DNA from: Hetaerina americana | Taxonomy: Eukaryota > Arthropoda > Insecta > Odonata > Calopterygidae | Assembly: GCA_022747635.1 (NCBI GenBank) | Contig: JAKTNV010000009.1 | Coordinates: 29,489,622 to 29,553,621 of the forward strand | DNA: 64,000 bases | Reading direction: 5' to 3' | Shown here: positions 1 through 10,940 of the stretch, one piece after another | How positions within the stretch are numbered: position 1 is the stretch's first letter | Layout: the number at the start of each line of letters is the position of its first letter | The notes under the pieces: generated by a model | The model's database searches: none | The model's input: the letters and a program-made list of their open reading frames with translations, nothing else | Told to the model about the DNA's origin: nothing | Made by a program: the position numbers and the translations under genes

Positions 1-240
1 GCCTATCGTCTTGTCTCAATGAACATATTTCCGCACCGTACAAAACCACGCACCATATCTGTTTTGACGAGCCTTTTCTTTCCTTCATTGCTCAACGTCC
101 CTGTCATCAATTACCTCTTTCTTGGGAAATCTTCTTTGTCTTACGCAATTCTTCTTATATCTCTACTACTGTGAACATCCTGGTCTACAACACTGTTAAG
201 GTATAGCGACATTGCTCCAACTGTTCCAGTGGTAGTCCTC
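1..240 (-). mobile_element. non-LTR retrotransposon fragment (RT C-terminal part)
   Basis: On the minus strand this reads as a decayed piece of an endonuclease/reverse-transcriptase ORF of a non-LTR retrotransposon. Visible landmarks, in order, are YLNSVVDQDVHSSRDIRR (the YLGS...T-D-I-RRI segment that follows the RT palm) and, after a frameshift, IWCVVLYGAEICSLRQDDR, matching the family's W-S-V-x-L-Y-G-x-E-T-W-T motif. Two in-frame stops and the frameshift show it is dead. The window edge cuts it, so more may lie to the left. The same C-terminal motif recurs in several other places in this window, which supports one family. The exact clade cannot be decided from this piece. Confidence 0.75.
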
Positions 241-811
241 CTGTTTTTCCCTTGGCTAACCAGCTGATTGAAGCTTGATCATCTACAAACCAAACTGGTT
301 TTATAAATTCCCCGCCGCCTTATATTTCTATCTCCTCATTTACCATTTCCTCCACACGCTGTCAGCAAAAAAGTGTGATACGCGTATTTATGGTCAATGT
401 TTAGCGTACCAACCGCTTTACTTATGTAGCTGTATGCCTATTGTAAATGAAATTTATTTAGGATTAATAGACTTGAAATAACTCATCTTAGAACCTTAAC
501 AGAAGATAAGGTAAGAATTAAATTTATCGTTTTCACCCTATTTCAAAGATTGCATAAATTAGCAAGCAGTGTACATTAGTATTGCTATCACTAGTGGAAG
601 TATAAATGTATAAGGACGTCAACACGGTGCGTAGCGCTTTATGGAACTCAAAGTTGGTCTAATTCGTTTAATTACTCAATCACGGGCGAGAACGAGTTCA
701 TGTGTCCAATAACGTGTGATCACGGCTGGTAGCCCGAGTGACTGAAACATGAAATACTGAAATATTGACTCGATATATCCAACAAGAATTGGGTATTCAA
801 GGATTCACGGT
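241..811. other. AT-rich spacer, no gene seen
   Basis: No coding signal or known repeat recognised. A 68-codon ORF at 275-481 has no recognisable domain and looks like chance. Confidence 0.5.
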
Positions 812-1531
812 AAATGAATAAGAAATCAACGTGCTCCAGTTTGTAGATGACATCGCAGTAGTGGCGGAAACGCAAAAGGACCTGCAAGCAACTCTAAGTG
901 CTATGGATCAAGTACTGGGGGAATATAATATGAATATCAATAGGAATATAACTAAAATCCCTGTGTGTGGAAGAGAGAAGCTGAATGCAGATATCGCCAT
1001 TCGCGGGGTGAAACTAGAGCAAGTGGAATCCTTTATCTACCTAGGCAGCAGCATAACATGGTATGGAAGAAGTTCGACCGATACAAGCGAAGAATAGCGC
1101 AAGCTAAGAACGCATTCATGAAGAAGAGGCAATTACTATATTCAAAGAGCCTAAGGCTGAAAACAATGAAGCTATTCGTTAAGAATTTCGTGTGGAGCAT
1201 GGCGCTCTATGGTTCTGGACCAGCGAAGAATAAAAGCCTTTGAAACATGGTGCTAGAGGAGAATGCTGAAGACTAAATGGACCGTAAAAGTAAGGAACGA
1301 GGAAGTATATAGAGGAGAAGAAGAGGATAGGACCATATGGAGAACTCTACGGCAAATAAGATATAGATGGATTGGATCCACATTGAAGCACAATTGATTG
1401 ATTAGGAATGTGATAGAAGGGAAGATTCCACGAGGAAGACCAAGGGACATGTACATAGGACAAATTAAGAAGGATGTAAAACATAGAAGGTATCAAGGAT
1501 TGAGGGAATTGACATTGACTAGAGTATAATG
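812..1531 (+). mobile_element. non-LTR retrotransposon fragment (RT palm to C-terminus)
   Basis: This is a degenerate 3' half of the reverse-transcriptase ORF. It starts with the catalytic YADD-equivalent motif in VDDIAVVAETQKDLQATL (from about 837; F-V-D-D in place of F-A-D-D), continues through YLGSSIT and, in a second frame, RRIAQAKNAF and LRLKTMKLFVKNFVWSMALYG. In a third frame it carries RIKAFETWC, RRMLKTKWT, the linker GKIPRGRPRDMYIGQIKKDV and a terminal RYQGLRELT. At least two frameshifts and two internal stops (the TAG after ETWC, the TGA after LKHN) make it a pseudogene. The motif order is that of the endonuclease-RT type often annotated in arthropods as craniofacial-development-protein-2-like. 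The 5' endonuclease domain is absent, consistent with 5' truncation. Confidence 0.88.
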
Positions 1532-1815
1532 AAGGGATGTAGTAAACTAATCCTAGGATTGAAATATTAATTATGATGATATCCAAAATTGAGAGGGGCA
1601 ACGTTATATGGACTCGCGTGAGAGAAGCCGTTAATTCACGATAGTTAAATTTTCATCCTATTACCGCTCTTATGAATTCAGTTGTTTCTGCCGCCGACCT
1701 CTATGAGTCGGTATACACGGGTTTTTCCTTCTGGTAAAGTAAGAAAAGACAAACAGATGCCTTGACTGAGTGTAGTTCTTGCATTTGTGGCAATGTACTG
1801 ACCAATTTCTGCTTA
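1532..1815. other. spacer, no gene seen
   Basis: AT-rich DNA between the RT fragment and the mariner terminus. Nothing recognised. Confidence 0.4.
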
Positions 1816-2369
1816 CACGATCTGTCCCAAAAATAAGCTCATCGTCTTTTTTTAATCAAAAGACGTTACCCACAAAGAACTTGTGTCTCAGGGACAGACA
1901 GTGAACTGAAAATTATGCGTGGAAGCCCTCGAAAGGCCGTGGAAATGAGTGGATCGTGTCAGGAAGGAGATACTCGTCAACTGGAGACTTTACCACGACT
2001 ACGCGCTCCCCAACACCGCTTTCCTCGTGAACGAGTACCTGGCCAATCGCAAGTGGAAAACGCTGTCCCAGTCGCCCACAGCCCCGATGCGGCGCCGTCG
2101 CACTTCTATTCATTCCTAAGTATAAAAAGGAGCTTAAAAGGCTACCATATTGGAACACTAGATAACGCCAAAGAGACTCTGACGAGGCGCCTGAACGAGT
2201 TTCCTGTCGACGCCTTTCTAAGAAGTGTGCCGCGCCTGGCAGAGGCGCTGGCGTGTGGTGGTGTGTTGATGCGCAATGGTGTTATTTAGAAAAGTTTTAA
2301 TCGTTTGCACTTTGATCTGCGATAACTTTTTCCATAGATTTATTCTAGGAATTTTCGGGGCAGACCCTG
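1816..2369 (+). mobile_element. mariner deletion derivative with both TIRs (family M1)
   Basis: This is a 554-bp internally deleted mariner. The left end begins CACGATCTGTCCCAAAAATA and the right end, read inwards on the other strand, begins CAGGGTCTGCCCCGAAAAT; the two ends match at about 14 of the first 18 positions. Each end abuts TA (1814-1815 and 2370-2371), the mariner target duplication. The interior encodes the C-terminal third of a transposase spread over several frames: an NWRLYHDYA segment (the HHDNA motif, N lost), FLVNEYLANRKWKTLSQS, SPDAAPSHF (third catalytic D replaced by H), KGYHIGTLDNAKETLTRRLNEF and a terminal AWQRRW. The N-terminal HTH and first catalytic Asp are gone. Full-length mariners are about 1.3 kb. 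The M1 copies near 21.0 and 38.9 kb share its 3' tail. Confidence 0.88.
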
Positions 2370-2685
2370 TACGTTGCGGCTAAGTTTAGTTGTTACGTTA
2401 AGTTTTCACATTTAATGTATACAAGCCTTTAAGCTCTGGAAATACGTATTCATGCTGTGCCTCTTGATGACTCAATAGGGTGCTTTTAGTACATAGTTCA
2501 CATTTATCTACCTCACTGAACACCACTGATGGCGCCTGAAAGCTGCAAATGCAATCGTCCACGAAAAATTTGTCCGTTTGATATTTTGCCTATTATCATT
2601 CAATGGCGGTGGTCTTGTTTTATTTCATCTATTAATATATGATTTAGAAAGAGTGAATTCCTTTTTTATAAATTTAACATCAGAC
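2370..2685. other. AT-rich spacer
   Basis: No gene or repeat recognised. It contains one TGATGGCGCC motif (2527-2536) resembling the insect CTCF core; see findings. Confidence 0.4.
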
Positions 2686-3090
2686 TGATATGGCTGGCAC
2701 CAGCCATGCACGCGCAACTTCATAAGAGTGCATATGAATATATATATTCACGTAATGCATATGAATATATACTAGCCACTAAACAAAATCACTCTTACGC
2801 ATGCTCGATTTTCTAATGATTGCGTATCATGTGAGGGATGAACGAGTACTTGAATCCGTCGGTGACGGTGTCTGTCTATCCTATTTTATCTCGTTTGTCG
2901 AACTCACCAATATAATTTCGGGTCATAATAATTCCCTCGGTGTCGTGAGAAAATACCTGTGTCCTGCACCTTTATAAAAGTTTAAGTCTTGTCTGATCTC
3001 TTCGTGAATCAAAAGGCTCCCTAGCACACTCCCCCAATATACCCGCCACGCTGATTCTCTTCTCTAAGTAATTTGTAAGCAAATTTTGCA
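2686..3090 (+). repeat. dispersed repeat R, copy 1 (parts A and B)
   Basis: Part A (about 2686-2790) holds GGCACCAGCCATGCAC followed by CATATGAATATATA twice. Part B (about 2800-3090) holds GCGTATCATGTGAGGGATGA, ACTTGAATCCGTCGGTGACG and TTCGTGAATCAAAAGGCTCC. The same A-then-B order recurs at 49.0-50.0 kb and 50.1-50.65 kb, and part A alone at 13.9-14.1 kb on the other strand. I see no coding capacity, tRNA-like promoter or clear terminal repeat, so the class of element is unknown. Confidence 0.7.
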
Positions 3091-4085
3091 AACACTTAAC
3101 CTTTACCAAATCCTAAATTAACGTTTTATCCAATGGATTCTTGATACTTGCCGCGTATTCCACGTGTGACCTAACGATCGTATATTGACACCTTTCCTTT
3201 ACTGTTACGTGAAACTTTTCTGAAATCTTTTTATTGAAACATAGCCTTTCTTGTGTGACCCGCATGTTCTTTTTCAGTGAATTTAATAATATTCATGGTG
3301 TTCACCACAAGTCTATTCGCAGTGAATGAGACACACATCAAAATGAAGAGGAAGTTAGGAAAAATAGTGATTGGTACCGGGTCTCTAATGTTTTACTCTA
3401 GCGGGAAATATAACGTTCTTCTTTAATTGATCCTTCTATTAATGCTGTCATTCTCCTTAAGTGGACGCTATGGTTATGGCCAAGAATCTGATTGATCTTT
3501 CTCATTAAGCCTTGTATGATGCTATATCTATGTCATTTTAAATTTCATTCAAAAATGGATTGAATTTCTAATTATAATTAGAATAATCAGTCATTCTGTT
3601 TTCTGTAAATCTCTTAATTGTCCAATACTTCTTTGCTTGAATAAAGTCCATAATTTATTAATATTAATTAACCTATCGTCTCGCTTTCAAGCCTTTTCCT
3701 CCCGTCGCTATCTTCATAATTTTCTCCAATAAATATTTAATAACATTTATTAATATTAAATGTTTATTACAGCACATCATGTTACTTTTTATTTCCTTCA
3801 AGTAAATATACTACGTTCATTTCCACCCTTCCCGTGCTCTAAAAAGCTCGTTTATCAATCACTCTATCTATCCACAACGCGTACATAATTTCTTTGGTAC
3901 CAAATTTCCATCACTACTGGCATATAATTTGTCTGCATTGCAAGCACATATTGAAATATATTTGGGGATATAATCATATCCTAGAGCGTAGGAATTTTGA
4001 ATAACTTCATTGAATTCTCCGGAGGAGTCTGCCACGGTACCGCGAGCCGTGGCGACCTCTGTGGATTCGCTTAGAAGTATATGTA
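3091..4085. other. AT-rich spacer
   Basis: About 1 kb of low-complexity AT-rich DNA with no ORF of interest and no repeat recognised. Confidence 0.5.
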
Positions 4086-4089
4086 AAAG

Positions 4090-4975
4090 TTATTACGGAT
4101 CTCATTCTCCCACATTCTGTCGCTCTCACTCTGCCCTCCAAATCCATCCATTTTCTCCCTCATTCCTTGTCCCGTCTTTGTCTTCCTTTCCTCTTTCAAG
4201 TCGGCCATTTTCCACCATTGTCCCCGTCCGCCAGTCTCTCCTACCTCCTGCCACCCCCCCGCCCTCCACTCCAACCCCCTCCGATCCAATCTCCCCACCG
4301 CCCAGGTCTTTTCCCTCAATGCACTTTTGTTCTCCTCCCAACATGGTACTCCCCGTATAAAAATCCTCTTTCCTAATTCACGACGAGCTACGGCGACTTA
4401 TATCTGTTCTCCCCGTACAAATCCTTCCTCCCACCGCTCCTGCCACCAACTCTCCCCCCTCACGTCCCTAAATCCAGTCCCACTCCTCCTCCTCCCCCGC
4501 CCTCTCGTATTCGGAACTCAATCTTCTATTCCCCTCCAATATCCTCGTTCCTCACAGACCTCCATACCATTATTTACACTCCAGTTCTTCCTCTCAAGCA
4601 CATAAAAACAGCAGAATGTGCGACTCTACTTTTTTTTCTATTCTCCTCTGTCTCTCTCTCTCACCCGAATGCTCCTCCCTCCGTTCCATCATTGTAAAGG
4701 ATGTATACACAAACACGTACAAACGCAGGGAATGGTTAGTTCTCGTCTTCCGCCTCCTCCTTCTTCTCTTCGTTGGTCTCCGTTCTCCCTCCACCCATTC
4801 GTTGTGCCCCCCTCTCTGTGATTACCCTCGCGTTCCGAAGAACGGTCTTTTTTTTCATCGTGGATCGTCCGCAACAGGACGGGGGAACTACGCTGCGTTG
4901 TCCTACGTTGGGACCCCTCTCCCGATGCCACTGTTTGGCTCTCTTCCTCCTGCACGTGGAGGGTTTTTTTTTCTG
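4090..4975 (+). other. pyrimidine-rich GC island
   Basis: A strongly C/T-biased stretch on the plus strand with short (CT)n runs near 4650-4665 and a C-run near 4254. Overlapping open frames on both strands (for example 4010-4360 and 4616-4987) are by-products of the composition: their translations are Pro/Ser/Leu/Phe-rich on one strand and Arg/Glu/Gly-rich on the other, with no domain. The function is unknown; about twelve similar islands occur in the window. Confidence 0.6.
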
Positions 4976-5295
4976 AAAGTCATATAATTAATTTTCCTTG
5001 GCTCCATGACCGTACATTGGGAACCTGTTTCGTCGCTGCGGCACAGAAATCATTCCCTTCGGCATGAACCTCATCGCGTCTCCCCGCTCGTGAGGCGCTC
5101 TTTGTCCCGAGACGATTCAGTCGCTCGTAAACAAATACCCGTCGAGATATCGACTAGAGGCAACGAAATAGTAATCGATAACGTGAAAAATCCAACAATT
5201 ATTTTTAAAACGAGGCGAGCTCTACTTCATTATCATTTCACAAATATTCGCTATAAAAACTACGAAATATTTTTACATCTCACTTCTCAAAATTG
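4976..5295. other. mixed-composition spacer, no gene seen
   Basis: Moderately CpG-containing sequence at 5010-5180 passing into AT-rich sequence. A 104-codon ORF (5006-5320) has no recognisable domain and runs into the adjacent SINE, so I do not call it a gene. Confidence 0.4.
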
Positions 5296-5520
5296 GGAGT
5301 GGCAATACAGTGGGCATTGAGCATTCTGACTGAGGGGCCTCGATTCGATTCCTCGTTACGCCTCTGGGTATCCTAAGTTTCACTGAAGCTGAGTGATATT
5401 TCGAGTGTCAGATATTGAACCATCAGGGAACAACAGATGTTACAGGGAAAGAAATGCCCTCCAACATCCCTGACTGAATTTCACGTGCCGTATAAAGACT
5501 TACTTGGTATCAGACGAGTT
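5296..5520 (+). repeat. tRNA-derived SINE, family 1 (diverged copy)
   Basis: The head carries a B-box-like TCGATTCGATTCCTCG (about 5339-5354) downstream of a weak A-box-like CAGTGGGCATTGAGC. The body ends with CCTGACTGAATTTCACGTGC and CGTATAAAGAC, corresponding to CCTGATGTGTGAATT...ACGCCGT in the better-preserved copies near 43.6 and 47.2 kb. SINEs of this type are transcribed by RNA polymerase III from the internal A and B boxes and mobilised by a LINE reverse transcriptase; they encode no protein. Confidence 0.6.
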
Positions 5521-7037
5521 CTACCTTAAAGGCCAACATTTGGGTTGAATGCACTGTTTTTGGTTTCCCCCAGAGTAACAACAAGACAGATATGTATCTA
5601 ATGAGACAAAAAACCGCCTTTAGGACCCCGTATGTGTACACCCGTTTTCTCAAAAAAGGTCCCGTGACCTGAGGCACTTAAAAATTGATCGGTAACATTG
5701 CACAAAGGTTCTAGTAGCAATACAGAGACTTAAGCAGTTTCTTGTGCAGAAATAACCAGTGACCACAATTTGGTGATGGTTGAATACTAACTTGAAGTCA
5801 AGAAACTAAGGAAAACAATAAGGATCAATATCAGTTTTAAATATTCGATGAGACGTAACTGAAGATGGCTTTCCTACTAGCACTGAAAACGGTTTGCAAA
5901 ACTTTCCGTACTGAATCATCACGCAAATTTACCTGCGATTGGGCGTAAAGTAAACTATGGAAGGAACTAATGAAAGACAGCAGTAGAATGAAGCTATAAA
6001 TAGAAGGCCACGTTGTGGTAGAAGTTCTAGAGCTAAATTAAAGCAATAAATTAGAAGAACGCGAGAACTGGAAGACAAAAAGAATTGATAGAGCAGTCGG
6101 GTTTAAACTCTCTCTAAAAGAAGTAGAAGTGGTGTAAGTAACACAACGTACGATGTAATTCAAATAGGAATGAAAAAAATGAAGGTAAGAATGAAGATGA
6201 AGTTAAGGTAAAGAAATGGAAAGAGCATGTATTTAAAACAACCTTACAACAAAAGAGATCTTATTCATTACGAATCAAATTGGAAAATGGGATGGACAGT
6301 CAACGGTACAGTGTTAGTGGCAGAAGTCAATTACGCAGTTAAAATCTGCGCATACGCACTGCGTCCAAATAAACGAATTTCTATGAATGATAAATAAGAA
6401 TCTGTTGCGTAGCTAACAAAATGACGTCAAAATAATTGATTCCCAAGAAGAGAACATAAAAATCTGAAAAATATTCGGACCATAAGGAACTTGATAAATA
6501 TTAGATAAGAAAATTTGAGATTAATGAAAGGAGGGGGCAGGAAAAGAGATACTGGAGGTACCTTCTAAAAGAACAGAGGTCAGGCGTCAGCTTTGGAAAA
6601 TTCATTTGACTTCGACTAATGTAGAATTCCTTCAATTCTGAAGGCCTTATAAGAATGACAGAAGAGTATTGCGTAATGCAGTAAAATTCCAGGTCACCGT
6701 AATTTAACCTTAACTCTGTAAATGAAGGAACTATGTGTAAATTTGTAAGGAAAGAGTATGGATTGGCACGTTTTATCTTCAAAATCTACGCATATAACAA
6801 CATCATTGGAAGTTTAGTTGATAATTTCGGAAATTGTGGAATAAAATCTGAACTTATGAACGTATGAGAGTAACAAAATTGGAAAACTTTTAAATTAATA
6901 ATGAGAGACGTGAGATCTATGAAGTAGGTAAATAAGTACAGACTAGCTCATAGGAGGTCTGATTGGGAGGGTTTTTCAAACAAATTTCTTAACTTTTGAA
7001 CAGTCATAGGTTTTTTTTGTATTGTTCTAATAATTAA
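5521..7037. other. spacer, possible decayed RT upstream part
   Basis: A-rich sequence without a convincing gene. Because an RT fragment begins near 7038 on the plus strand, parts of 6500-7037 may be its older upstream portion, but I see no diagnostic motif. A minus-strand ORF (6501-6782) has no recognisable domain. Confidence 0.4.
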
Positions 7038-7444
7038 TGCCGAAGTTAATGGTGTTAGAGGAAAGCAAGAGTGTTAGCCGAATAGGGTTGATACAGAGAA
7101 ACAGCTACCTAGGTGCAGATCAGTTTGGATTTAGAAAGAGGAGAGGAACTCGTGACGCCATTACATTCATGAGAACATAAGTGGAAAGGAATTAGTAGAT
7201 TGGAGGCTTTTGAGATGTGGTGGAGAATTGTGTAAATAAGTTGAATACAGGGGAAGACAAATGCTTAAACTGAACGCTGTTTTAAATGGGGTGAGCGAAG
7301 AGAAGAAGTTTCCGAGATAAATTCGAAAAAGTGAGAGAAAATGGATGACGGAAATATTGAAAGGTAGTGGTACGAGAAGAAAGATGGTGTGCCCTTTAGC
7401 CAGCATGCAGGCAGATGTTATGAAGGAATTAGGAAATGAATAAT
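7038..7444 (+). mobile_element. non-LTR retrotransposon fragment with internal deletion
   Basis: The first part (about 7080-7173) encodes YLGADQFGFRKRRGTRDAI, the classic RT domain-2 motif (QFGFR..RGTRDAI), ending at a TAA. After an apparent deletion the C-terminal part follows: RLEAFEMW near 7196, then in another frame LNAVLNGVSEEKKFPR, a TAA, IRKSERKWMTEILKGSG and a tail MQADVMKELGNE ending at 7444. The catalytic F-A-D-D region between these parts is missing. Stops and frame changes make it non-functional. The motif order matches the RT copies at 0.8 and 53 kb. Confidence 0.8.
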
Positions 7445-7780
7445 TTATGGCAAAAGAAAAACGAAGTTGTCACAATTTTTTGAGGTCAAAAGTTGTTAGG
7501 GAACGTCCAACACCTACCATTAAATAAGTAGAAAACCTTGAATGAATAGAAATCATTTGGCAGGGAGTATATCCCCTTCTTTCAATGTTACGGCGTTGAA
7601 TTGTAGATATCAAAGGTAACAATTAAATTATTACATACAGTGCCAAGACGTAGTGACAATCGTTTGAAATAAATGCTCAAGTAATCACATTGGTGCGCTC
7701 TTTGATTTTACATGGTTTCACAGTAATCCCTTGGGTGTCATTCAGCTTCCTTGTAATACTTCCCCGTTAAAAACAACTCC
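7445..7780. other. AT-rich spacer
   Basis: Nothing recognised. Confidence 0.4.
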
Positions 7781-7782
7781 AC

Positions 7783-8187
7783 GTGTTGTGTTATCCACGC
7801 CACCACTTCCCCCCTCCCGCCCCCTCCTCGCATCACTCGCTTTTTATCCTACCATTTCATTATTCCCCCCACTTTCTCTCTAACGTCTCCTGTATTCTGC
7901 GCCTCAACTCCCACCCCCACGCACCGCCCCCACCCTCCCTCCTCCTCAGCACCTCAATCCGCCATCATTCTCCCCGCCTCTATTCTCTTCCCATAATCCC
8001 TTGCCAGGCCCAAAAAGCCTCTCCCCTATCCTTTATCTTCCCTTCCTTTCAAGCCTTATTCCCTTCAGGAATTTTCCAGTCCACTGTGTCCCGAATTGTC
8101 CCATTCCGTTTCCTTCCAAAATCTCACGTCAAACAACCGCACAGAGCGCTCACGCGCGCGGCCGGGCAATCTAAGTGGATGAAATAA
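7783..8187 (+). other. pyrimidine-rich GC island
   Basis: C/T-rich stretch of about 400 bp giving a spurious 134-codon Pro/Ser/His-rich open frame. It ends in a short CpG cluster (GCGCTCACGCGCGCGGCCGG at 8147-8166). No domain or repeat recognised. Confidence 0.5.
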
Positions 8188-9900
8188 TTAAAGACGAGAA
8201 AGCGTAAATAAAAAATAAAGATTTCTGCCTATTAAAATGAGCACGAACCTTCGTTTGCAATTGAGCACTTTGCCGCAGATCTATCTACTGCATACAACAT
8301 GTCCCCCTTTTTCACACTGCACTTGCTCAACTCCCTTCTATGGACAAGAGGAGGGAAATGTCTGCTATCCATGAGTTCGGGACTAAAGGCAAATCAATTC
8401 ACGATTAGGGTTGTAAGGATGAAATCAAGGTCATAGACACATGTGAGAGACCATTATACATATTTAGGGCGTGAATTATTCCTACCTCAATCGTATATGC
8501 GTCTCAGTATAATATGATACTTAGGTTCTCATTCATTATATCAAAAAGTACTAGATCAAGATCGATTTTCTCCTTACTTATATTCTCGTAGGATTTGGTG
8601 GTAAAACCATGGGCTATCGCGAGGAGACAGTAGACAAAAAATCGTCGTCTCAAACAAAAGTTTTTTTCTGTGTCGTGACGTGTCAGGCTATTATTTGCAG
8701 TTGATCAATTCTAAAAGCAAAAACGTCGGAGATAGAGGTTCGGAAATTATTCTTGCGTTAATTTTGTACTGCTGATATGGCTTACTTTTGTGGTTGTTAT
8801 CAATGTATATCATAACCAGTTTCTTTTTCCGTACGTGTCTACATGATTATTCATTATTCACCATATTCGAAAAATATTCGATTGATTTCCAAAAAACAGT
8901 GTGATTTATCAATTTTCAATGATTTATTTATCAATGTTTCAAAACTCAATGGAATACATTTTAGAGCAGCCTATGAAGGGTGGGTATAAGTTGTTACCGT
9001 CAGCAGCAATGCGAACGAACAAATACGTTTGCAATCATGTACACGTATAGCAGCGTGTGATGAGGTATTCATCCTTGCTAGTTTTGAAATCTAGAGATAA
9101 ATATGCAAATATTTTCTTCCGCTTAATACGGCGCAATAATACAAACTGTTTATTTCACCTCGCCACTTTGATAATGAGCAAACTGCGATAGCGGTTTTAT
9201 GATTGATCACGACAGCACACATACAAATCTGGTTAGATATGAGATTGGTGTTGGTCATTGCCCTATGTCGATGAGGGGACAGGCTTGAACGTACCTTTGA
9301 AATTACACCATTCATTTAAATGGGGTGAATAATCTTTCCTTCAGTCCAACCTTATTTTAAGCCAAAAGAAATTGAACTAAAAATAAAAATGAATCCCGAG
9401 AAACTCCAGTGCGATTACGGAAGTAGGAATATCGGCGAATAAAAATTAAAATATAAAACAAAGATGTTGGGTGTTACATGTTGTTAGATGTTGTTCAACT
9501 CACAACATTATAATTTATACCATAAGTGATGACATATGGCAAGGAATCTATGTAATGCTGCATGATCTCTGTCACACATCTGTACTTTTTCAAGGATGAA
9601 ATACGTAGGCTTTGGAATTCTAGATGATTGGTGAAGACGGGAAAGGAAGAATAGAGGAGGTAATTGATATAGTCTAGCAATGTTGTAGAAAAAAAGAAAG
9701 ACAAATTCAAATTAAATATTCCAGAGAAAATAAAAGCCAATAGATGAGCCACAGTCGGTGGCTCTTCGATAAAGTAATGAAAATATCATACAAAGGTAGG
9801 CGATGAACCGAATGAGTTATTTTTCTGAAGATGTAGATTTTGTGTTGATTTTATATCATCGTCTTAAGGATTTGAATCCTTAGAGTGGTTTACTGCAGTT
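8188..9900. other. AT-rich spacer
   Basis: About 1.7 kb without recognisable gene or repeat. Short minus-strand ORFs (9091-9315, 9495-9752) have no domain signal. Confidence 0.5.
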
Positions 9901-9904
9901 CTGT

Positions 9905-10228
9905 ATTCTTCTCCATTTAATGTTGATTCCTTCACCCCCAGATAGCTGCTTTATTTTGCGTTCTTTTTAATTCATTTTTGCACTTGTCTTTCAGTCTTCC
10001 TTTGGCGGCTCTTCCCTTCTGTTATATGTTTCTAACTTATCCATTGTGTCTCAAGGTGTGTCCAATACATCTAGTTCTTTTCTTTGCCGCAGTCCTCTCT
10101 ACGTATGGTTTATGATCCTCTGTTGCTTTTCTCTATGCTTCCTCATTCCTCACTTTATCTATCCATTTAAAATGTAGCATTCTCCTCAAGCACCACGATT
10201 GAAAAGCTTCTATTCTTCGCTAGTCTAC
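9905..10228 (-). mobile_element. non-LTR retrotransposon fragment (C-terminal tail)
   Basis: On the minus strand the sequence encodes RRIEAFQSWCLRRMLHFKWI, then DKVRNEEA, CIGHTLRHNG and a degraded basic linker (KGRAAKGRLKDK). This is the RT C-terminal segment R-x-E-A-F-x-x-W-C-x-R-R-M-L / G-H-x-L-R. Premature stops (after RNEEA and after RHNG) show decay. Only the extreme 3' end of the element is present, as expected from 5' truncation on insertion. Confidence 0.8.
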
Positions 10229-10505
10229 TTTTCCAATGTGGATGTTTTATGTACAGACTTATTTCAATTATGTCGAAACTGATTGACCTGGTCCAAACAT
10301 TGTCACTCGCCAACCTTGAAGTTCTAAATATTCAACTTGAAATTCCTGTTTTTTTAGGTTATGTCATTACACTTGACTCGCTAAAGAAGTTATGGGACGA
10401 ATTTACCGCCGGAACCTGGCGAAATGTTATGAACCACCGCACTTCACTGCCCTCGTTCACGGACAGTTGGGCGTGTTAAACTTGTGAATGATTCAATGTA
10501 AGCAC
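10229..10505. other. spacer
   Basis: A 76-codon ORF (10249-10479) has no recognisable domain. No repeat recognised. Confidence 0.35.
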
Positions 10506-10940
10506 GTTCCACCTGGCGATGGTTCATTACATCTGTGCTCTCTACTCCTGATTCATTCCACGGAGACCCCGAAATCGGTTCTGTTTTTTGCGCCACTCTC
10601 GAGTGATTCGCGTCCCTTGCGGTGATCTCGAAGCATTCAGTTTTCGGGAAACTCGACTTTGTTTGCTAACTTGACGTAAACGGTATTACGGCGCATTCAT
10701 CCGCGAAAAAAAATCGAATCAAAGGAATCATTTCCCTTGAACTCTCGGGCAGTTTTTTTCCCTCTTCGTTGTCGGCTAAAACGCGGAGTGGAGGTGACGT
10801 CAATTTGGGGTAGCGAAATATTTTTAGAAGTCCATCGGAGGCATGAGTATGTTTTTCGCTGATATTTTTCTCATTGATCCTCCCGAACTTGCGAATCGGG
10901 CGCGGTTATGCCCGATTCAATCCGGATTCGAACGCTCGCC
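10505..10940. promoter_or_regulatory. CpG-containing low-repeat patch, possible cis-regulatory DNA
   Basis: In contrast to its surroundings this stretch is non-repetitive, balanced in composition and rich in CpG (CTCGAGTGATTCGCGTCC, GGCGCATTCATCCGCG, GGAGGTGACGTCAATTTGG with a CRE-like TGACGTCA at 10795-10802). No ORF or element motif explains it. A regulatory role is inference from composition only. Confidence 0.25.
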
